The notes: a model not told the origin generated them from the sequence alone. A stretch of DNA of 64,000 nucleotides from Helianthus annuus (GCF_002127325.2 NC_035438.2:93580686-93644685); one strand, 5' to 3'; positions 34,848 through 48,580 are shown, numbered from the stretch's first letter. Numbers and translations: made by a program.

Positions 34848-37800
34848 GTCAGCATGCACCTGCGCAACCACCAGTGTGTACTTTCAAAACTTTCATGGAT
34901 TGCAAGCCTCTCCCTTTCAACGGCACTGAGGGTGCCATAGGTCTTCTGCACTGGATTGAGAAAATTGAAGCTGTTTTTGCTGTTTGCGAGTGTTCCCCTG
35001 CGAACTGGGTGAAGTTTGCTACTGCTACGCTTGAAGGGAGCGCGCTTTCTTGGTGGAAGGCGCAGATTCAGATGTTTGGATTGGAAACTGCAAATGCTAC
35101 GGCATGGGAGGATTTCAAGGATATGATTAAGGATGAATACTGTCACCGGGATGACATCCACAAGCTTGAGAACGAGTACTATGAACTCAAGATGGTTGGG
35201 TCAGAGATTGAAACTTACACCAAGCTGTCCAATGACTATGCTGCTCTTTGCCCAAACATGTCTCGACCAATGTACCGAAGGATCGAACTGTACATCAAGG
35301 GTTTGGCTCCTGAAATTCGAAGCCATGTAACTTCAGCCAACCACACTACCATTCAGCCGATCGTTCGACTTGCTCACAAACTTACTGATCAGGCCGTAGA
35401 GGAGGGCAGGTTGCCCAAAAGAATCAGTGCTACTGTCGGAACTTCTAGTGACAGCAAGCGTAAGTGGGAAGGAAGTCAAAGCAAGGATGCTAACCCCACT
35501 CAGGCCCCAGCACAACAAAGGAAAACCGAAAACAACAAGGGCACTCAACAACAGGGTGGCTATCGTGGAAACCACCCCAAGTGCAACAAGTGCAATCGAC
35601 ATCACAGCGGGCAGTGTGTGAAGGGCCAGTGTCAGCGATGTAACAAGATGGGGCATGAGGCCAAGGATTGTAGAAGTCAGTTCCCAGCTAGACAGAACCA
35701 GCAACAACCCCAACAGCAACAGCAGCAGGGAAACAACCGGGCATGTTTTAAGTGTGGAGCTGAGGGGCACTTTAAGAAGGATTGCCCTGAACTGAATCAG
35801 AACCGCAACAATAATCAGGGAGCTGGGAACAACAATCAGAACAACAATGCTGGGAATGGTGCTAGAGGAAGGGCTTTCGTGATTGGAGCTGGTGAAGCAA
35901 GGAATGACCCCAATGTTGTGACGGGTAAGTTCCTACTCGATGATCGTTATGTTTCTGTGTTATTTGATTCCGGTGCCGATGCTAGTTATGTATCCCTACG
36001 TATTAGTAAGAAGCTTAAGCGTCCACTTTCGTTACTAAGCTCTCCTCATATCGTCGAGTTAGCTAATGGTAGAAACATCGAGGCCTCACATGTTGTCAAG
36101 GGCTGCAAACTAGAGTTGTCTGGTCAGACATTTAGTATCGACCTTTTCCCTGTTACTCTTGGAAGCTTCGACGTCGTTATTGGTATGGATTGGTTATCCA
36201 AGCATCGCGCTGAGATCCTCTGTCAAGAGAAAGCAGTTCGTATTCCTCGCCGTTCTGGCAAACCCCTCATTGTACAAGGTGGCAAGGGTGGAGAAATCTC
36301 CGGCATTATCTCGTTCTTGAAGGCCCAGAAGTGTTTACGGAAAGGGCACACCGCTATCTTGGCACTTGTTACCAACACGCAGGAAAAGGAAAAGAGGATT
36401 GAAGACTTTCCAGTAGTACGCGACTATCCCGAGGTATTTCCTGAGGAATTACCTGGACTCCCTCCCCATCGTCAGGTCGAATTCCAAATCGAGCTAGCTC
36501 CCGGAGCAGCGCCTATAGCTCGTGCACCTTATCGACTAGCCCCCGCAGAATTGAAGGAACTCTCTATTCAACTACAGGAACTTTTGGATAAAGGATTTAT
36601 CCGTCCTAGCTCATCACCCTGGGGAGCACCGGTACTCTTTGTTAAGAAGAAGGATGGCACGTTCCGAATGTGCATAGACTATCGTGAGTTGAACAAGGTT
36701 ACCATCAAGAATCGTTACCCTCTCCCGCGAATCGACGATTTGTTTGATCAACTGCAAGGATCGAGCTACTACTCTAAGATTGACCTGCGGTCAGGCTACC
36801 ATCAGTTAAGGGTCCGTAATGAAGACATTTCCAAAACTGCATTCAGAACTCGTTATGGTCATTATGAATTCCTCGTTATGCCCTTCGGAATGACCAACGC
36901 CCCTGCAGTGTTCATGGATCTCATGAACCGGGTATGCAAACCCTACCTCGACAAATTTGTGATCGTGTTTATAGACGACATCTTGATCTACTCGAAAAGT
37001 CAGGAAGAGCATGAACAGCACCTACGCCTTATCCTCGAACTCCTTCGCAACGAGCAACTGTATGCCAAGTTCTCGAAATGCGACTTCTGGCTTCGAGAAG
37101 TCCATTTCCTTGGGCACGTGGTTAACAAGGACGGAATCCACGTCGACCCAGCTAAGATCGACTCTATAAAGAATTGGCCTACCCCTAAAACTCCCACTGA
37201 AGTTCGCCAATTCTTGGGATTGGCAGGTTACTACCGCAGATTTATTCAGGGATTCTCTAAGATTGCACAACCTCTCACGACACTCACTCAGAAAGGCGTC
37301 ACCTACAAGTGGAATGAAGCACAGGAATCTGCTTTTCAGAGGCTTAAGGATAACCTCTGCAGTGCTCCAATTCTCTCGTTACCTGAAGGAACGGACGACC
37401 TTGTGGTTTACTGTGATGCGTCTATTCATGGGCTCGGTTGCGTGTTGATGCAACGCGAGAAAGTCATTGCTTACGCATCCCGACAACTTAAGACACATGA
37501 AAGGAACTACACAACACACGACTTGGAGCTAGGAGCAGTGATATTTGCGCTTAAGATATGGAGACATTACCTGTACGGTACCAAGTGCACCATTTACACC
37601 GATCATAGGAGTCTCGAGCATATCTTCAAGCAGAAGGAGTTAAACATGCGACAACGCCGATGGGTCGAACTTCTGAATGATTATGAATGCGCCATCAAGT
37701 ATCATCCGGGCAAGGCCAATGTTGTGGCAGACGCCCTCAGCCGGAAAGACACTATACCAAAGCGCGTGCGAGCATTACAACTTACCATCCAGTCTAGTCT

Positions 37801-39280
37801 TCCTACCCAGATTCGAAATGCTCAGATTGAAGCTCTGAAACCGGAAAACATCAGGGCTGAGTCCCTGCGAGGATCGAGGCAGCAACTAGAACAGAAAGAG
37901 GACGGCGCCTACTATGTGGCAGGGCGCATTTGGGTCCCACTTTACGGAGATCTACGAGAGCTTGTGATGGACGAAGCCCATAAGTCCCGTTACTCAGTAC
38001 ATCCTGGTTCAGATAAGATGTACCACGACTTAAGAACCACCTACTGGTGGCCTGGCATGAAAGCCCACATAGCAGCCTATGTTGGCAAATGTTTGACCTG
38101 TGCAAGAGTCAAGATCGAGTATCAGAAACCAGCAGGCCTACTACAGCAACCGGAAATCCCGAAATGGAAATGGGAGCAAATTTCCATGGATTTTGTTACA
38201 GGGCTACCTAGATCCCAACGCGGGAATGATACTATTTGGGTGATAGTAGATCGATTGACTAAGTCTGCACACTTTTTGGCCATTAGGGAAACAGACAAGT
38301 TTTCTACCTTAGCAGAAATCTATTTAAAGGAAGTAGTCTCCAGGCACGGGGTGCCAACTTCTATTATTTCCGACCGAGACGCTCGTTTTACTTCCGAGTT
38401 GTGGCAAGCTATGCACAAATCCTTTGGCTCACGTTTGGACATGAGCACCGCTTATCACCCGCAAACGGATGGGCAGTCTGAACGCACCATCCAAACCCTG
38501 GAAGACATGCTTAGAGCATGTGTGATCGATTTTGGCAAGAACTGGGAGAAGCATCTGCCGTTGGTGGAATTCTCCTACAATAACAGCTACCACACCAGTA
38601 TTCAGGCGGCACCTTTTGAGGCATTGTACGGTCGTAAATGCCGATCACCACTCTGCTGGGCGGAAATAGGTGACAGTCAACTCACAGGCCCAGAACTAGT
38701 GGTAGATACAACGGAAAAGATTTCCCAGATCAGGCAACGCATGGCGGCAGCTCGTGACCGTCAGAAAAGCTACGCTGACAAGCGTAAGAGACCGTTAGAA
38801 TTCCAGGTCGGGGACCGGGTTCTACTTAAAGTCTCACCCTGGAAGGGTGTGGTTCGTTTCGGTAAACGAGGCAAACTGAATCCACGGTATGTTGGACCAT
38901 TCGAAATTACCGAGAAAATCGGTAAGGTTGCTTATAGATTGAACCTGCCTGCAGAGCTGAGTGCAGTGCACAACGTCTTTCATGTATCTAACCTGAAGAA
39001 GTGTTTGTCGGATGAAACACTTGTGATTCCTTTTAAGGAACTGACGATTGATGAACAGCTACATTTTACTGAGGAACCGATTGAGATCACGGATCGAGAG
39101 ATCAAAACCCTCAAACGTAGCCAGATACCCCTTGTACGAGTTCGTTGGAACTCACGGCGCGGCCCAGAGTTTACCTGGGAGCGGGAGGACCAGATGAAGT
39201 CCAAGTATCCCCAGTTATTCCCAAACGAAAACCCCAGCACTGAAGCTACAACCGAATTTCGGGACGAAATTCCAAACTAA
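34848..39280 (+). CDS. gag-pol: Gag-pol polyprotein, main exon, intact
   Basis: One open frame of about 1477 codons. Residues here are counted from the GTG at 34874. Order: gag capsid domain (about 15-170); three Cys/His stretches, of which [14 protein letters not shown] (about 253) and [14 protein letters not shown] (about 290) are true zinc knuckles; protease [11 protein letters not shown] (about 362); RT with FIDDILIYS (about 699); RNase [12 protein letters not shown] (about 843); integrase zinc-binding region with CLTC, then [20 protein letters not shown] and [10 protein letters not shown] carrying D-D-E (about 1104-1200); GPY/F module; and a chromodomain-like end ([16 protein letters not shown]). 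All catalytic residues I checked are present. Gag and pol share one frame, so no frameshift is needed. Processing by the element's own protease is expected. Confidence 0.95.
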
Positions 39281-39380
39281 CGGGGGGATGATGTGACACC
39301 CCGTTGAAACACGCTAGCTTGGCAGTGGCTGCTTCAACTTTCGGGACGAAAGTTCTTAAAACTTGGGGATAATGTGACAC
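39255..39380 (+). repeat. Duplicated polypurine-tract/LTR-edge module
   Basis: Two copies of the string tttcgggacgaaa...gggga-TGTGACAC lie about 80 bp apart. The first (39257-39300) overlaps the gag-pol stop codon and has the stronger purine tract (cggggggatgatgtgacaccccg). The second (39340-39380) is the one joined to the present 3' LTR (acttggggataa|tgtgacactcg). Confidence 0.8.
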
Positions 39381-41734
39381 TCGAGGTTTTTCCGAACGAT
39401 CACCTTGTAATATTTTGTGTGTATATATATATTATTAAATGGAAACGTGATTTTTACTTGATATGTGTTGAGTATGTGTATTATATAAATATATAAGAGT
39501 CGAGACCACGACCCGAGACCATGACTCGCAACCGGGCGGTTGCGAGTGGGCCACTCGGTCTCGAGTGGGCCGATGAGCCGAAACCGGTTTGGGCCGAAAC
39601 CCCAAGCCCAACCCGAAACATCCCCTTGTATATATATATCCCACCCTTCCCCCACTTCTTCCATTTTACACACACAAACACTCCTCAAACTCTCTCAACT
39701 AGAAACCCTCAACAACACACCCCAATCCCTTCCTATTTTCGGTTCAAGCAAAGATCCCGGACAAGAAACTCGGTCAAGACTATCACTCGGACATTCCATC
39801 TTCTTGGTTCTCTTTTCTTTGTTTTCGGCTCCTCCTCTCATAACCGGTTAGTGCTATCTTGTGGGTTATCTTTTGTGTATAAGATGTATGTATGTTGTAT
39901 GAACTAAGAAATGGTTGGTTAGTAGTTTATGCATGATTATTAGGATGTTTTGCAAAGTTTGTGAATATGTGTTAACATGACTAAAAATGACATGATATTG
40001 GTAGTTTACAAGTGTTCATAGCCAACTACACTATGCTTCTTTGTTTCTTGCAAGAATGATGATGTTTAGCATAAGATTTTCGGCTATAATGTATGTTTTC
40101 TTGTTTAGCATCAAGATCTTGTTAAATGTGTGATTTTCGGTTCATAAATATGTGTTTATATTGGCATGAAAACCCTAGAAAAATATGAAGATAGGATGAA
40201 CTTGTTTGAATATGGCTTGAAGATGTAAAAATGGCAAAGTTTGATCTATCTTTACTAGTATTCAGCTTTGGCAAAGTGTTAGTGAAACCTTATTGGTAGT
40301 TTCCTAAAATGGGCCTGAATTCTTGGTACAAAAGGGACTGATGCACCTGCATCATCACGTGTACATGAAAGTGACAGATTACGACTCGCAACGACAGCAT
40401 TCCGACTCGAAACCGCACCGTTGCGACTCGCAACCAAAGCATGACAAGTCGAAACCACGTGATTGCGACTCGAGACTACGTCGGTTGCGACTCGCAACCA
40501 CAGCATGATGACTCGAGACCACGGTTACGACTCGCAACCAAAGCATGACAAGTCGAAACCACCTGGTTGCGACTCGAGACCAGCTGGTTGCGAGTGGGCT
40601 GTTCATTTTGGTTACTGGGCCCATGTGTGTTTAACTTGGACTATCTGTTGACTGGATTATGTGTTGCTGTTGACTGCTTAATTACTTAGGCCGGCCCAGT
40701 AACCCACTGTTTACTTATATGCTTGATACGTGTTAGTTACGTGCCTATATGTGTTTTACGTGAATGCTTGTACACCGAACCTGACCTATACCGGTAACCA
40801 TGTTAGGACGTGGTGACCAACGTGATTGACAAGTAATCTAAACCTACCGAGCAACCCAAGGTGAGTTCACAACTTAAAAGCATGCGTCCCGGTGGTTTGG
40901 GACACGAGACTGAAACAATCCTATCCCCTGGTAAAAGGGGATACCATTTACATACCATCCCTAGTTATTGGGAACAAAACTTACTTTTACTTCCCGGGCA
41001 TTGGGAAACCTTTTGGTTAATTACTGTTTATACGGATTGCAACTAACGGCACTAAACGAAACTCTATCACTCAAGTCCCTACTACAAATACCGATTAGTC
41101 GCCGGGTTAGGCGAACGGGTTATTAGTTGATAGCGCTATTTAGGTGTTTACCAGCCTCACACCGTGCCCTGGTTTGGGACGGTCGTGAACTAATGTACTC
41201 AGAAATCCGTCAATGATGATAGAACATTGACATCGGGGCATCCTGCGGATACGCAACGGTTACCTAGTGTTCGGTATTGGAAAAACAGTTTAGTCGCTAA
41301 CTTTTGGGGTAGCTCCCCAGGGCATGTATAAACGGATAAATTAACCGGTGAAACAAAGTTTTTGGTAATTAAAACTGGACAACTAGTGAACTCACTCAGC
41401 ATTATTGTTGACCCCTTACTGCATGCTTTGCAGGTAACCAGTGACGAAGGAGCTTGCAGCTTGGGAACGTGTAGTGTCTGTTCACCCTAGTGTTGGGTGT
41501 TACCTTATTTTGAAACATGAACTTTGTTTTAAACTACCTTACTTATGCTTCCGCTATTTATTACTGTTTTGAACTTAACACTTTAAACTCTGAACTTAAT
41601 ATTTGCTAAGCTTATGATTAGTAAGTATTACTTTTGTTATCAACTTAAGTATTCAGTATAATTGGTGGCTGGATCCTGGTCGGTCACGCCCCCGAAGCGG
41701 GTGTTATCCGCAGGTGGATTTTGGGGGTGTGACA
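39373..41734 (+). repeat. 3' LTR of the young Gypsy
   Basis: 2362 bp, the same length as the 5' LTR. I saw no substitution on reading both. It ends gggggtgtgACA followed by the target duplication gaaga. Confidence 0.95.
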
Positions 41735-41943
41735 GAAGAAGTAGATGGAATATTTGTCTTTTCTAAAATAGATGACACATCTACTTTTTCTAACATTTGA
41801 TGTTTTATCATAATCTTCATCTTCATGCTATCGAACTCATACATGATAACTTTATTATTTATCATCCCGAATTAATATCATCTGATAGGATTAGAATATC
41901 ATCTATATATACAAAAATTGATAGATAATGAAAAACTAGTTTG
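41735..41943 (-). pseudogene. EPRV A end: transactivator-like N-part joined to RT, with scrambled junction
   Basis: 41735-41870 matches copy B 60640-60785 (minus). At the phrase atcatccc it jumps to RT, where the minus strand reads FVYIDDILILS (matching copy B near 59640-59700). After acaaaaat the match ends; about 20 bp of filler and the 14-mer gaaaaactagtttg follow (41930-41943). That 14-mer equals copy B 59762-59775 in the opposite orientation to the rest of this copy. Then the ACAT array starts. Confidence 0.75.
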
Positions 41944-42696
41944 CATACATACATACATACATACATACATACATACATACATACATACATACATACATAC
42001 ATACATACATACATACATACATACATACATACATACGTACGTACATACGTACGTACGTACGTACATACATACCTACGTACGTACATACGTACCTACGTAC
42101 CTACGTACATACATACATACATACATACATACATACATACATACATACATACATACATACATACATACATACATACATACATACATACATACATACATAC
42201 ATACATACATACATACATACATACATACATACATACATACATACATACATACATACATACATACATACATACATACATACATACATACATACATACATAC
42301 ATACATACATACATACATACATACATACATACATACATACATACATACATACATACATACATACATACATACATACATACATACATACATACATACATAC
42401 ATACATACATACATACATACATACATACATACATACATACATACATACATACATACATACATACATACATACATACATACATACATACATACATACATAC
42501 ATACATACATACATACATACATACATACATGCATACATACATACATACATACATACATACATACATACATACATACATACATACGTACATACATACGTAC
42601 ATACGTACGTACATACGTACGTACGTACATACGTACATACGTACCTACGTACGTACATACATACATACATACATACATACATACATACATACATAC

Positions 42697-42727
<31 letters not shown>

Positions 42728-43353
42728 CATACATACATACATACATACATACATACATACATACATACATACATACATACATACATACATACATACATAC
42801 ATACATACATACATACATACATACATACATACATACATACATACATACATACATACATACATACATACATACATACATACATACATACATACATACATAC
42901 ATACATACATACATACATACATACATACATACATACATACATACATACATACATACATACATACATACATACATACATACATACATACATACATACATAC
43001 ATACATACATACATACATACATACATACATACATACATACATACATACATACATACATACATACATACATACATACATACATACATACATACATACATAC
43101 ATACATACATACATACATACATACATACATACATACATACATACATACATACATACATACATACATACATACATACATACATACATACATACATACATAC
43201 ATACATACATACATACATACATACATACATACATACATACATACATACATACATACATACATACATACATACATACATACATACATACATACATACATAC
43301 ATACATACATACATACATACATACATACATACATACATACATACATACATACA

Positions 43354-43385
<32 letters not shown>

Positions 43386-45054
43386 CATGCATACATACAT
43401 ACATACATACATACATACATACATACATACATACATACATACATACATACGTACATACATACGTATACGTACATACGTACCTACGTACGTACATACGTAC
43501 CTACGTACCTACGTACATACATACATACATACATACATACATACATACATACATACATACATACATACATACATACATACATACATACATACATACATAC
43601 ATACATCATACATACATACATACATACATACATACATACATACATACATACATACATACATACATACATACATACATACATACATACATACATACATACA
43701 TACATACATACATACATACATACATACATACATACATACATACATACATACATACATACATACATACATACATACATACATACATACATACATACATACA
43801 TACATACATACATACATACATACATACATACATACATACATACATACATACATACATACATACATACATACATACATACATACATACATACATACAACAT
43901 ACATACATACATACATTACATACATACATACATAATACATACATACATACAATACATACATAACATACATACATACATACATACATACATACATACATAC
44001 ATACATACATACATACATACATACATACATACATACATACATACATACATACATACATACATACATACATACATACATACATACATACATACATACATAC
44101 ATACATACATACATACATACATACATACATACATACATACATACATACATACATACATACATACATACATACATACATACATACATACATACATACATAC
44201 ATCATACATACATACATACATACATACATACATACATACATACATACATACATACATACATACATACATACATACATACATACATACATACATACATACA
44301 TACATACATACATACATACATACATACATACATACATACATACATACATACATACATACATACATACATACATACATACATACATACATACATACATACA
44401 TACTACATACATACATACATACATACATACATACATACATACATACATACATACATACATACATACATACATACATACATACATACATACATACATACAT
44501 ACATACATACATACATACATACATACATACATACATACATACATACATACATACATACATACATACATACATACATACATACATACATACATACATACAT
44601 ACATACATACATACATACATACATACATACATACATACATACATACATACATACATACATCATACATACATACATACATACATACATACATACATACATA
44701 CATACATACATACATACATACATACATACATACATACATACATACATACATACATACATACATACATACATACATACATACATACATACATACATACATA
44801 CATACATACATACATACATACATACATACATACATACATACATACATACATACATACATACATACATACATACATACATACATACATACATACATACATA
44901 CATACATACATACATACATACATACATACATACATACATACATACATACATACATACATACATACATACATACATACATACATACATACATACATACATA
45001 CATACATACATACATACATACATACATACATACATACATACATACATACATACA
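41944..45054. repeat. Giant (ACAT)n microsatellite, left part
   Basis: About 3.1 kb of catacatac repeats on the plus strand. Clusters of CGTA and CCTA variants lie at about 42036-42111, 42585-42655 and 43446-43515; the first and third share an almost identical order of variants. Single phase slips (such as catcatac at 43605, 44201 and 44660) are confined to the part after 43600. All long ORFs here are the repeat read in each frame. The right part continues at 55785 after the gag-only element. Confidence 0.97.
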
Positions 45055-48000
45055 TGTCACACCCCGACCACGTAGAACATACAAAACGTGGCGGAAACGT
45101 CGGGGAGTGTTGTAACAGAATCAATTGTTTCAAATCCATGGCAAATGAAGTTTCGTTTTATAAATCAAACATGAAAGTTTACATTGTCTAAACAAGAATC
45201 AAAGTGTACATAACATAAATTAACTAGTTCTTGTCTCGTTTTAAGTCACTAAGGCACAGGTCCGCCTAAGTATGTCTTGATATGTCCTATGCATCATCTC
45301 CTGAAAACACATGTGAAAATAGGTACGTCAGCATAAAAATGCCTGTGAGATACATTGGTTTTGTGAAAACGGAATTCATGACTTATGTTTGAGAAAATGT
45401 TTAGTCATGAACCTCGTATTTTGCTTTGTCTTGTAAATCATTTGAAAAACGGTAAGATCAAATGATATGTATAAATAAGAAGACACTGTATGGTTAAATG
45501 GATAACCATGAAAAATGCATTTGTATAAGATAAGTCGTTTGTAAAGCAATGTCTTGTGAAAAGTGTGTTATTTGTATAAAATGTCATATGTCTCAAATTG
45601 AAATGATTCAAATAACGCTACGATATGTTAATACCATACAAACACTTATATATAGAAAGTACCAGCGGCGTATCCACCATGCTTGTATCATATTACACAC
45701 GCCTCGTTACTTAATCACTTACTCAAACCAAACCATCAGAATGAAATGTTTAACAACGGTAGAAATGTTCACGTATAGTTAAATGTCTATTGTCAAATGT
45801 AATTCATGTCAACGGATACAACTGGTTTACACGGTTCAATGGTTACAGACGGTTCATGAAATCAAAAGGGGTAAGACGGTTCACATAGTCAAATGGTTAC
45901 AACGGTTCAAAATGTAGGGTAATGTGTTCATATGCTGGATGAGCATATGCAACAGAAATGCAATGTGAAACGATGTACTACGTATGCACACAATGGGCGT
46001 ACGTAGCATGAAATGTATTGTAGAGTACAACGGTTCAAAATGTAGTATACTGTGTTCATATGCTGGATGAGCATATGCAACAGATATGCAATGTGAAACA
46101 ATGTACTACGTATGCACACAATGGGCGTACGTAGCATGAAATGTATTGTAGAGTACAACGGTTCAAAATGTAGAATAATGTGTTCATATGCTGGATGAGC
46201 ATATGCAACAGATATGCAATGTGAAACAATGTACTACGTATGCACACAATGGGCGTACGTAGCATGAAATGTATTGTAGAGTACAACGGTTCAAAATGTA
46301 GAATAATGTGTTCATATGCTGGATGAGCATATGCAACAGATATGCAATGTGAAACAATGTACTACGTATACACACAATGGGCGTACGTAGCATGAAATGT
46401 GATGTAAAGCAATGTACTAAGTACGCACACAATGGGCATACATAGCATAAACACAATGAAATCATGTACTATATATGTACTATCGAACATAGCAGTATAT
46501 GATGTGAAAACCGGAAAGCATGAAAGTAGCAAGTAGGCACATGTGTTTCACCCCAAAGCAGTTTGGAAAACAGTAAAAGAGGGGTTCAATGTACTCACCT
46601 GAGATTGCTTTGAATTCCTTGTATAATAACCAGATAATGCTAAAGGTCACGGGATATCAAACGGCACCTAATAGGTAGCTATGTTAATATACCGGACCGA
46701 ATCGGAAGGATCGGATAGTATGCGGGTTCGTAAACCAAACGAGTATGGAGACTCGTGTAATATGGTTTAACAAAGCGTACATACTAAAATGAAACCTAAC
46801 CTAAGTGCTTACGGCCCATCACGACCCGTTTAGGTAGCTTATGCTACCCTAACGCGTCGTTCGCGTAGAACGCGTTCGGAACGCCTAACATCGCGACCAC
46901 AAGGTATAACCTCGGAAGGTTATAGCTATGGTCACCTAATGTGTTTGGTCGGATCCTAATGATCGACCAAATGGGTCGGGTTCGAAAGTATAAGCGATGG
47001 TTTAGATCGCTTACCTTACGACCCTATATAAGCACTAAACTAAAAGTGACGAGCTAAGCATGTTAGAACATGCTTAACTAAGTTTAGAAAACAGGTTTGG
47101 CATCAAAACAAACGGCTTTGATGCTCACGAGTAGTTTGGTTACAAAATACGCAAGAATGCGCATTTTGGCCGAAACTACGACTCGTCACTGAGCCTAGAT
47201 AACGTGGTAATCAGTAGGTATAGTCACTACGGACTATAACCATCGTGATCACGCTCACGTTATGAAGTTCCAAGAACTTCTTGTTGACCATAGGCTGGTC
47301 AATGCAGAAAGTCAACAAAACGTTGACTTTCGGACTTGAAAAGCGAATAAAAGAACGAAAGAATACTTACAGAGGGTCCCCGAATGCTAATCTAGATCAA
47401 AGAGCTCAGGTATGAAGCAATGGCATCAACTTAGAGCATTTTGATCAGATTGTGTGGGTTTTTGGCAACAAGGGGGGGGTATTTATAGGAAAAGCATAAC
47501 CGTTAGGATCTTTTATCGAATATCGTGCCACGATCTTGTGCGTACACTTGTCAAAATATTGTGGTAAGTCAGAACTTGGCCCTTGGCTCTTGATTGGGTG
47601 AAAGGGCATTGCCCCTTGAACGAACGAAAGGCCAACTGCAAGTGGATTCAACATTGAATCTGGTCTGATAGTCCCACGCGGCCCGCCTCAATATGCAGGC
47701 CAAACTCACGCGGGCCGCCTGGCCCCGTCTGATCTGCACATATTTTCAGAATAGGCAGTTTTGGTCCCTGTTGCGTATTTAAGCCATTTCCGGTACTCCT
47801 AAGGCCCGTAAAGCCAACTTTAAGGCCCTAAAATGATGCCTAAACATTGTGGACATGAAACATGCTCAAAAATGTTCCGGATGTTGGTTCGTTTGGCCGT
47901 ACGATCGCGATGTTCGGTTAATTACGACGGAATGCGCATGAGCGCGAAAAATGATCCGAATGACGCGACGAATGGATTTTTCTCATGCCAAACACTAAGG

Positions 48001-48566
48001 CATAATATAAGGATGCTTACATAAATTTTTGGATGTCCGGATGTATTCAGAACGTAAGTTATGCGCGAAAGTGCAAACTTGTGCACTTTTTGACACTTTT
48101 AGTCCCTGAATGATCCAAAAGTTTGTTTTAGCATACCAAACCCCTCAAAGCCTATTTCTAAGCTATGTAAAGGATATTTATGGTATGTTTAACTTATGGA
48201 CATGTTCCGGAATGTTCGTTACAGTTCAAATTGGCATACTTTCGCAGTTTGTCAAGTTTAGTCTCTGTAAGCGAATTAACTTGTTTTTGCCATACCAAAG
48301 CCTTCAAAACTTATTTCTAAGTTATGTAAAGGTTATTTAAGGTATGTTAAGTATATGTTGGTGTTCCGGAGTATTTGTCGCATTAAACTGAGTACGTTTT
48401 CGCACCAGTTTGCGTATAATTCTCCAGAAAGCGTTGTAGAGTTTGAAATTGAACAAGAATTGATATGTGCAAAGGATACACATATGTATACACGATCCCA
48501 AGTATGAAATACAATATTTCATTGGCTTGGTATTTGTTTGATGGTCGTGGTGACATAGGTGTCACA
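45055..48566 (-). repeat. 3' LTR of the gag-only element
   Basis: TGTCACACCCCGACC to ataggtgtCACA, 3512 bp. It holds a 128-bp tandem repeat (45901-46448). A TATA-like box on the minus strand (ctataaatacc, about 47470-47481) has the transcript start to its left. Small frames inside have no recognisable domain. Confidence 0.92.
45901..46448. repeat. 128-bp tandem repeat with two hairpins per unit (left LTR)
   Basis: Four units start at 45901, 46029, 46157 and 46285, followed by a partial one. Each has catatgctggatgagcatatg (7-bp stem) and ctacgtatgc...gcgtacgtag (9 of 10 paired). Units differ by only a few bases. Confidence 0.9.
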
Positions 48567-48580
48567 GTCTCCCCTACTTT
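48567..48580 (-). promoter_or_regulatory. Polypurine tract of the gag-only element
   Basis: On the minus strand aagtaggggagac directly precedes the 3' LTR. It follows the phrase aaatttcgggacgaaatt, which also precedes the polypurine tract of the young Gypsy, so the two families are related here. Confidence 0.75.

Larger units (their letters stand above)
32012..41734 (+). mobile_element. Complete young Ty3/Gypsy chromovirus-like retrotransposon
   Basis: 9723 bp with 2362-bp LTRs at both ends, target duplication gaaga (32007-32011, 41735-41739), a 14-nt tRNA-Met primer site, a polypurine tract and one long gag-pol frame. By eye I found no difference between the LTRs, and every chance ORF within them is identical and offset by exactly 7361 bp. 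It interrupts EPRV copy A. Likely Tekay/Del lineage from the integrase tail (inference). It looks structurally complete and recently inserted. Confidence 0.95.
26078..41943 (-). other. Endogenous pararetrovirus copy A (decayed, permuted, interrupted)
   Basis: This is a nearly unit-length caulimovirid insert on the minus strand. Running left to right, it goes backwards through the genome: RT, protease, movement protein, coat protein, two small ORFs, tRNA-Met site, intergenic promoter region, transactivator-like ORF. After the Gypsy insertion (32012-41734), 41735-41870 holds more of the transactivator-like ORF. It then jumps back into RT (about 41871-41920), omitting about 0.95 kb. Both ends therefore lie in RT, so the circle was opened there. 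It is clearly diverged from copy B and full of stops and frameshifts. Confidence 0.85.

Noticed and set aside
41944..45054. Telomeric or centromeric satellite
   Set aside because: The unit is ACAT, not the plant telomere heptamer, and there is no 150-180-bp satellite monomer.
41862..45139. Many long ORFs on both strands (His-Thr-Tyr-Ile or Met-Tyr-Val-Cys repeats)
   Set aside because: They are the ACAT microsatellite read in each frame; a 4-bp repeat without a stop is open in every phase.
46056..46465. ORFs in the 128-bp repeats
   Set aside because: Open only because the repeat period leaves no stop in one frame; no domain or codon signal.
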